The notes beneath the pieces are model-generated. The model made no database searches. It had not been told where the DNA came from and saw only the letters and a program-made list of their open reading frames with translations. A stretch of DNA of 64,000 nt from positions 67,430,757 to 67,494,756 of the forward strand of contig NC_134023.1 in the NCBI RefSeq assembly GCF_040712315.1. Reading direction: 5' to 3'. Each line of letters begins with the position of its first letter. The stretch's first letter is position 1. The position numbers and the translations under genes are program-made. The DNA is from Castanea sativa. Lineage: Eukaryota; Streptophyta; Magnoliopsida; Fagales; Fagaceae. Below are positions 58,910 to 64,000 of this stretch, in pieces.

Positions 58910-59190
58910 TTTTTCAAATACAAACATTGTGAGATATTGAAAAAAGGAATCCTCTTGATATTAACTAGCCATGGAAGAGACTAAACCACCTACCAAGTTT
59001 TATGCCTTGACTAACTACGCATTGTCTAAATCACATTGATCACAATGAAGAACTGGGCTGGCAGGAGTCATGATGTACATCATAGCTAACAAAATCTCAG
59101 CCAACAAAGCTTGTACAAACTAACATAGAAAATAAACCAAGTATGCATGGTTGAGGGCAACCACAGAGTAGCAGTTTTCAACTTACATAC
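58910..59190 (-). repeat. HSP70 3' flank joined to an upstream intron (copy F)
   Basis: 58915-59153 matches the 3' flank at 17320-17570. At 59154 it jumps to sequence matching 19950 (GGGCAA...AGAGTAGCAG), so about 2.4 kb with the last three exons is missing from copy F. Confidence 0.8.
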
Positions 59191-60106
59191 CTGTCTAGCA
59201 AATCTGAACATAGTTCTTCAAATTTGACCCTTGTCAGGGTGGTGTCAATGTGTTTTGGGCCATCCGCAGTGGCGGTAATAAAAGGTAAACTGTAAAAACA
59301 GAAAGCTTTTCCTCAGTGATCATGCCAAAGAGGGAGATCCATTTATATAAAGAAGGCATAGAAATTGTCACATACCTTATACTGGTTTGAGTTAGAGATG
59401 ACAGATCCATCTTTGCTTTCTCCGCAGTCTTTGTGAGACGTTGTAGAGCTTGCTTGCCTTTCAGAAGATCTATTCCTTCATCTCTCTTAAAGTTTTGGGC
59501 AAGCCAATCAACTATTTTCTGTTTAAAATTATAGAACACAAACGTGTAATATTAGTAACGACTAACAGACCAAAAAACAAAGAATAACAAAGCTCTATCC
59601 ATTTGTCTTGTTCAAACCTTGTCAAAATCATCTCCTCCTAGACGAGTGTCATGTGATGTAGAAAGTACCTCAAATACTCCATCTCCAACCTCAAGAACTG
59701 CAGATTTAAAACATAACAGACCACAACAACCATTGACTACCAATTTCCTTGTGCACCAAAAGAAAACAAGTGAAAGATCACATCTGATGAGTATTAGTGT
59801 GCTATTTTTAGAAAACTATAGTCCATATTTTCATAATTCTGGTAAAACTATCTCTTATACATGCTGTTTAATTGAATTAAAGGACCGGGATTCAATAGCA
59901 ATGGTAAAAAAAAGGTAAAAGTAGTGAAAGGGCATAGTGTTCAAATGATTGTATGCTACCTAACTACTGTTGTGTTAAATCAAAAACCTTTTAAGAGATC
60001 AGATGTTTCAAAATCACAAGGTCCAAGTCACTCTTTTAATCTATAAAACTGCTTTTGGAAGATTGAATCTCAGGAATCACAAAATACATGTTCACTAAAT
60101 GCTCAT

Positions 60107-61102
60107 CTATGAAGCATGGGTGCGTTTTGAGATTTGGGTGTAGGTGCGGGAGCAGGTGCGGGACTCGCCAATTTTTGAAAAAGTAGGGTGCAGGTGCGGC
60201 GGGTGCGGCGATTAAAAAATTATTAAAAATATTTTTATTTATATTTTTAATATATTGCTAAACATACTTTTTTCACATTACATAAACATATACCAAATTT
60301 AAGAACAATAGTAAATAATAACTAGAATACAACTCCATTATATAAACATTCCATGATGTTCGAAGACTCACAAAAAATCAGCTAGTGTCACAAGACTCAC
60401 AAAAAATAAAATAAAAAAAAATAAAAAATTCAGCTCATCACAGATTCACAACACAATCACAAATCACAATGAGTAATAATAATTATTAACTAAATAAAAA
60501 ATCATCTATTAACAATTAACTAAGAGTGTGAGTGTGAGAGCTATGATACCTGACAGTGAGAGGAGACGGAGAGCAAGAGAGACGAAGTGGAGCGCTGAAA
60601 AATGAGACTAGCACAGCTGAAGAGTGAAGGTAGAGAATGGGAGAGAGCCTAGTTGAAGAGTGAAGGCAGAGAGTGGGAGAGAGGCGCAAGAAAATGAAGA
60701 TTGAAGAGGCAGAGGGCTGGGTCGGCTAAGAGCAGAAGCGGACTGAGTGAAAAACTGAAAATTGAAGAGAAATGAGAGTTTTGGCTGAGAGCTATAGGGT
60801 TTTTGTTTTTTTCCAAACGCACCGTTTGCACTTTTTTTTTTTTTTTTTTTTTAAGAATTTTGGCCGTAACGGCCGATTTCGCCAGTATCAGCCGGTATTG
60901 GTGTTGCGCCCGATACGGACCGATTCTGGCCGAATCGGCGCAAATCGGCCCGATTTCGCGTGTGTCGGCCCGAATCGGCGCGTATCGCGCCGAAAAAATT
61001 ATTTTTTTAATGTCCAACATGGCATGGACGCGCAGGCAGCGGCGCGCGTCCCCGCGTCGGACGCGGGTGCGGCGGCCCAAACGCTGCACCCGTGCTTCCC
61101 AG
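60107..61102. mobile_element. Non-autonomous hAT-like element in HSP70 intron
   Basis: An 8-base duplication ATGCTCAT flanks it (60099-60106, 61103-61110). Ends CTATGAAGCATGGGTGCGTTT and AACGCTGCACCCGTGCTTCCCAG are inverted repeats. The paralogous site near 26333 lacks the insertion (ATGCTTATTGAC). The interior has GC-rich repeats of CCGAATCGGCGC type near the right end and no transposase. The open frames of up to 155 codons inside look like by-products of low-complexity DNA. Confidence 0.82.
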
Positions 61103-61691
61103 ATGCTCATTGACACATGTATGGATTGTCACATTACCACCTTGTGCTTGTTAATTTGTTTCATATGTATTCCTAAGAGTCTAAGACTTTCCTCGATTCC
61201 TTTTTGGCAATCTTCCCTAACATAATACCTTTATATAATACTTAAAATTACAGTTGGGGAGCAGATGCCAATGCAACAAGATAGGTAAAACCTTTTACAA
61301 CACTATAAATAGAGCTTCTAAACTGCAGCTGAAAGAACAACATCTGAACCTGAGCTATATTTCATGCAACGGTATAATCCCACAAACTAGAAAAAATGAC
61401 TATGCCTTGTAAAGATTGGCCAACATTTATCTAAAGACACTAACACCAAGAAGTTCCTGTACAAGAAATCCATTTCAGAAATTTCTCCTATAAAAAAAAA
61501 AATGCTTGATTTCAAATTACATTAAAGGGCATAGCAAAATCAATTAAAACGTTCAAATCATTGCCCAAAAATCCCAAAATGCTATTGAGAGAAGTCCTGA
61601 CTCAATTCATGAGAAAATTTGAGGCATGCTGATTATTTTTGATTGGTCCTGGTTTGTTTTTTGCAATTTGGTTGTGTCAAAAATATATATA

Positions 61692-61693
<2 letters not shown>

Positions 61694-61733
<40 letters not shown>
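61694..61733. repeat. (TG)n microsatellite
   Basis: About 20 perfect TG units. It lies in the part of copy F that has no counterpart beside the LINE. Confidence 0.9.
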
Positions 61734-61736
<3 letters not shown>

Positions 61737-61813
61737 TTGTAGAGGATGACGGAAGCTTTAATTGGTTCTTTTGCTAACAGCCAAGCTGCTAGTTGCTCTT
61801 TATCAACAATAAT

Positions 61814-61932
61814 GGTCCGTTTGGATTAAGGGAGAGGGAGGGAGAGTAGAGTAGAGCAGAGTAGATTTAACACAAAATTAGTTAGTCAACACTACTCTAC
61901 TCCCCTTCTTCCCCCCTCCATCCAAACAGGCC
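61814..61932. mobile_element. Short MITE (GGTCCGTTTGGAT ends)
   Basis: GGTCCGTTTGGATTAAGGGA and its imperfect complement at the right end (CCCTCCATCCAAACAGGCC) are inverted repeats around about 60 bases. Inner parts AGAGTAGAGTAGAG and CTACTCTACTCCCC also pair. The target-site duplication is unclear. Confidence 0.6.
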
Positions 61933-62648
61933 ATAAGTCCCAAAGGGGCTCATTCTATTTTTGGAAGTCCCAAGTGGTCAATGTAGTCATCAAGCTGAAC
62001 TGCATTGAGGAACCCAATGTACAACACCAAAGGAGCTGTACCTAAATTTTAAGGAATAGTTTGCAGCAAAGCTGCTAGTTCTCTGTCATCTGCCCTGAAG
62101 AATTCCTCTGATTTGGATAAAGATCTTATCATCCCCCAAAGAACAAATGAATAAAGAGAGTGAACGAGAGGAAATCTGTTATTGTTAACCTATGGTCAAG
62201 CATGTAAGTTATCAACAATGCATCCATGTTATCTAATACCTAACACAGATAGGAATAGACACAAGAATAGAAGGCACACCACAATGTGGAGGAATCACTC
62301 ACACATGTAGTCATCTCATTTGTGTTATTGCATACCCCCAGCTCTCAGATAGTCAAGCTGGGAAGAATTTCAAACATTAATATTTGTCAAACTCATTGAA
62401 TTATAACACATTGAATGAGTGACTTGTAACTTGTAAACCTCCAATTTAACAGGCATTTGAGGCAGTGACCAGAGCTAATACATAGGGGATAACCCAAAAG
62501 ATTCTACTTTGCATGTGCAAATGGAACAGCCTGACTACAATCCACTGGGAAAATTTTGTACAAAATAAGTAAAAACAAACATATGAGGTCAATTAGCAGG
62601 AGAGAAGAAAAAAGTCATGAACTCTGTCTTACTCCTCTCATAAAAAGG

Positions 62649-62759
62649 GCTACGGGTGAGATTTTTCAACTGGGTGTGCACTTAACTTACCAATAACATA
62701 ATAATAATAACAATAATAACAACAATAAGAACAACAATAACAACAATAATAACAATAAC

Positions 62760-62797
<38 letters not shown>

Positions 62798-62907
62798 CAA
62801 CAGCAATAACAACAATAAGAACAACAATAACAGCTACGGGTGAGATTTTTCAACTGGGTGTGCACTTAACTTACCAATAACATAACAATAATAACAACAA
62901 TAACAAT

Positions 62908-62942
<35 letters not shown>
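62649..62942. repeat. AAT/AAC trinucleotide tracts between direct repeats
   Basis: A stretch of about 50 bases (CTACGGGTGAGATTTTTCAA...) occurs at 62649-62698 and again at 62833-62882. Each copy is followed by an AAT/AAC tract (62697-62830 and 62881-62942). Copy D has one copy of the unit (32814-32860) and no tract. Confidence 0.85.
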
Positions 62943-63328
62943 GAATCCAATAAGAGGAGTAACAAAGCAATTGGCATACCTGAAACGTCAAAAGCACCAC
63001 CTCCAAGGTCAAAAACCAGAATGGTCTCATTCTTTTTCTTCTCAAACCCATAAGCAAGCGAAGCAGCAGTAGGTTCATTGATTATTCGCAGGACGTCTAA
63101 CCCTGCAATGCGACCTGCATCTTTCGTAGCTGTCCTCTGCGAATCATTGAAGTATGCTGGCACTGTGATCACTGCTTTACTCACCCTATCATTCAGAAAC
63201 TTGGATGCATCCTCCACAAACTTCCTCAATACTTGTGCAGAAATCTCCTCAGCTGCAAATTGCTTGTCTATGGCCGGACACTCGAGCTTCACATTACCAT
63301 TTTCGTCCCGCATGACCTTGTATGGCAC

Positions 63329-64000
63329 CTATATTGGAATAATGGTTAAATGATTAAATTCACACTAATTTATCATAGTATCAAACAATTGATCCAAAAT
63401 TCCAATCTCTAATTAGTTAACTACTAGTTAAAATATTATAAAGATTAACAATTTAAGCTTTTTCAATAAGTAATAGTTTCTCATGATATGAGACATCAGA
63501 TGATCCAAATTCAAATTATCTCCAACATACTAATAATTAAATGATTTTATTAAACATTGTCTATCATGATATCTGAACATGTGATAGCATACTAATGGTT
63601 ATAAGAATACAACATTATCAAAATTTACCATTTAAGTGATAGTTTATTATGATTGCATAACAAGCAACATCTAATCCAAATTCAAATCTTATCTATAATC
63701 TACTAGTATTTAAATTATTAAACTTACAGTCATTTATAATAATAATATATGCTTGATTCAAAAAAAAAAAAAAAAACCATTCAAGATTAATCTAAAAATT
63801 GGGTTTTGATCAAACAATACCAGAACAAGTCATGGTATCCAACAAAGCAATCCTAAGCTCCTGTCTCCAAATAGCACACTAATAGTTGAAAGATCATTAA
63901 AATTCACATTATAAGCTCTAGTGAACACTAATCCAAATACAAATTCTGTCTCTAATCTACAAATTCTGCCTCCAATTTACAAATGGGCAAGTTAAAATAC
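63329..64000 (-). other. HSP70 intron 1 of copy F
   Basis: It matches 33249-33940 of copy D nearly base for base, so exon 1 of copy F is expected just beyond the right window edge. No coding sequence. Confidence 0.8.

Larger units (their letters stand above)
61111..62979 (-). other. HSP70 copy F intron DNA with repeats
   Basis: It matches 26335-26859 and then 32222-32903, except for 61640-62045, which has no counterpart there. It includes a (TG)n run, a MITE and expanded trinucleotides, listed separately. No exon visible. Confidence 0.65.
59191..63328 (-). pseudogene. Chloroplast-type HSP70 copy F (3'-deleted, continues off window)
   Basis: Exons with good splice sites are 63328-62980 (ATPase part 2, 349 bases, fully open: [58 protein letters not shown]), 59697-59618 ([15 protein letters not shown]), 59518-59376 and 59289-59191. 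Exon 1 would lie beyond 64000. Three 3' exons (rest of the ATPase end, substrate-binding domain and lid) are deleted, so a normal chaperone cannot be made. In exon 63328-62980 the phosphate-loop motif reads GGGAFDVS, with Ala where copy D and the family have Thr. The hAT-like insertion lies in its long intron. Confidence 0.88.

Noticed and set aside
60649..61225. Overlapping open frames of 113-155 codons on both strands
   Set aside because: They lie inside the hAT-like element, overlap each other, contain poly-Lys and poly-Phe runs from a T tract, and show no domain.
62650..63078. Frames rich in Tyr/Cys or Val/Leu
   Set aside because: They come from the AAT/AAC microsatellite read on the minus strand, plus intron sequence.

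Overview
This window is nuclear DNA from a woody eudicot, possibly Fagaceae (oak or chestnut type); the family-level guess rests only on general look and is weak. The evidence for a plant is a CC-NB-ARC-LRR resistance gene, spliced fragments of a chloroplast-type HSP70, two Tat-lineage Ty3/gypsy retrotransposons, a plant L1-type LINE, and small DNA transposons of plant type. The only intact host gene is the NLR at 37788-41306 (minus strand). A second NLR runs off the left edge (1-1322, minus).

Layout. 1-1322: 5' part of NLR 1. 2779-3850: foldback repeat. 4131-15720: Ty3/gypsy element 1 with target-site duplication TAAAT, decayed gag-pol, a 150-bp tandem array and a decayed antisense gene. 17281-36000: decayed copies of a chloroplast HSP70 gene, all on the minus strand (A 17593-20781; B and C in tandem 22567-25990; D 32904-34320; E 34310-35555). 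A LINE (about 26887-32220) sits between C and D. 37788-41306: intact NLR 2. 41699-51378: Ty3/gypsy element 2 (500-bp LTRs differing at 4 sites, duplication GGCCC), inserted 398 bp upstream of the NLR 2 start. 52602-53366: solo LTR related to element 1. 54890-56230: long-TIR element carrying an LRR receptor-kinase fragment. 56430-57670: inverted pair of minisatellites. 58910-64000: HSP70 copy F with a hAT-like insertion.

How it fits together. NLR, its upstream flank, the HSP70 3' flank and HSP70 recur in the same order and strand on the left (1-36000) and right (37788-64000). The simplest reading is a tandem duplication of an NLR-HSP70 unit, later inflated by transposons. Paralogous copies supply empty sites or near-empty sites for some insertions. 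The elements do not form a host pathway. The most unusual content is the spliced antisense gene inside element 2 (with related remains in element 1), the chimeric captured-gene element, and the mismatch between young LTRs and a heavily stopped coding region in element 2. I found no tRNA, rRNA or CRISPR array, and no clearly new defence or metabolic system.
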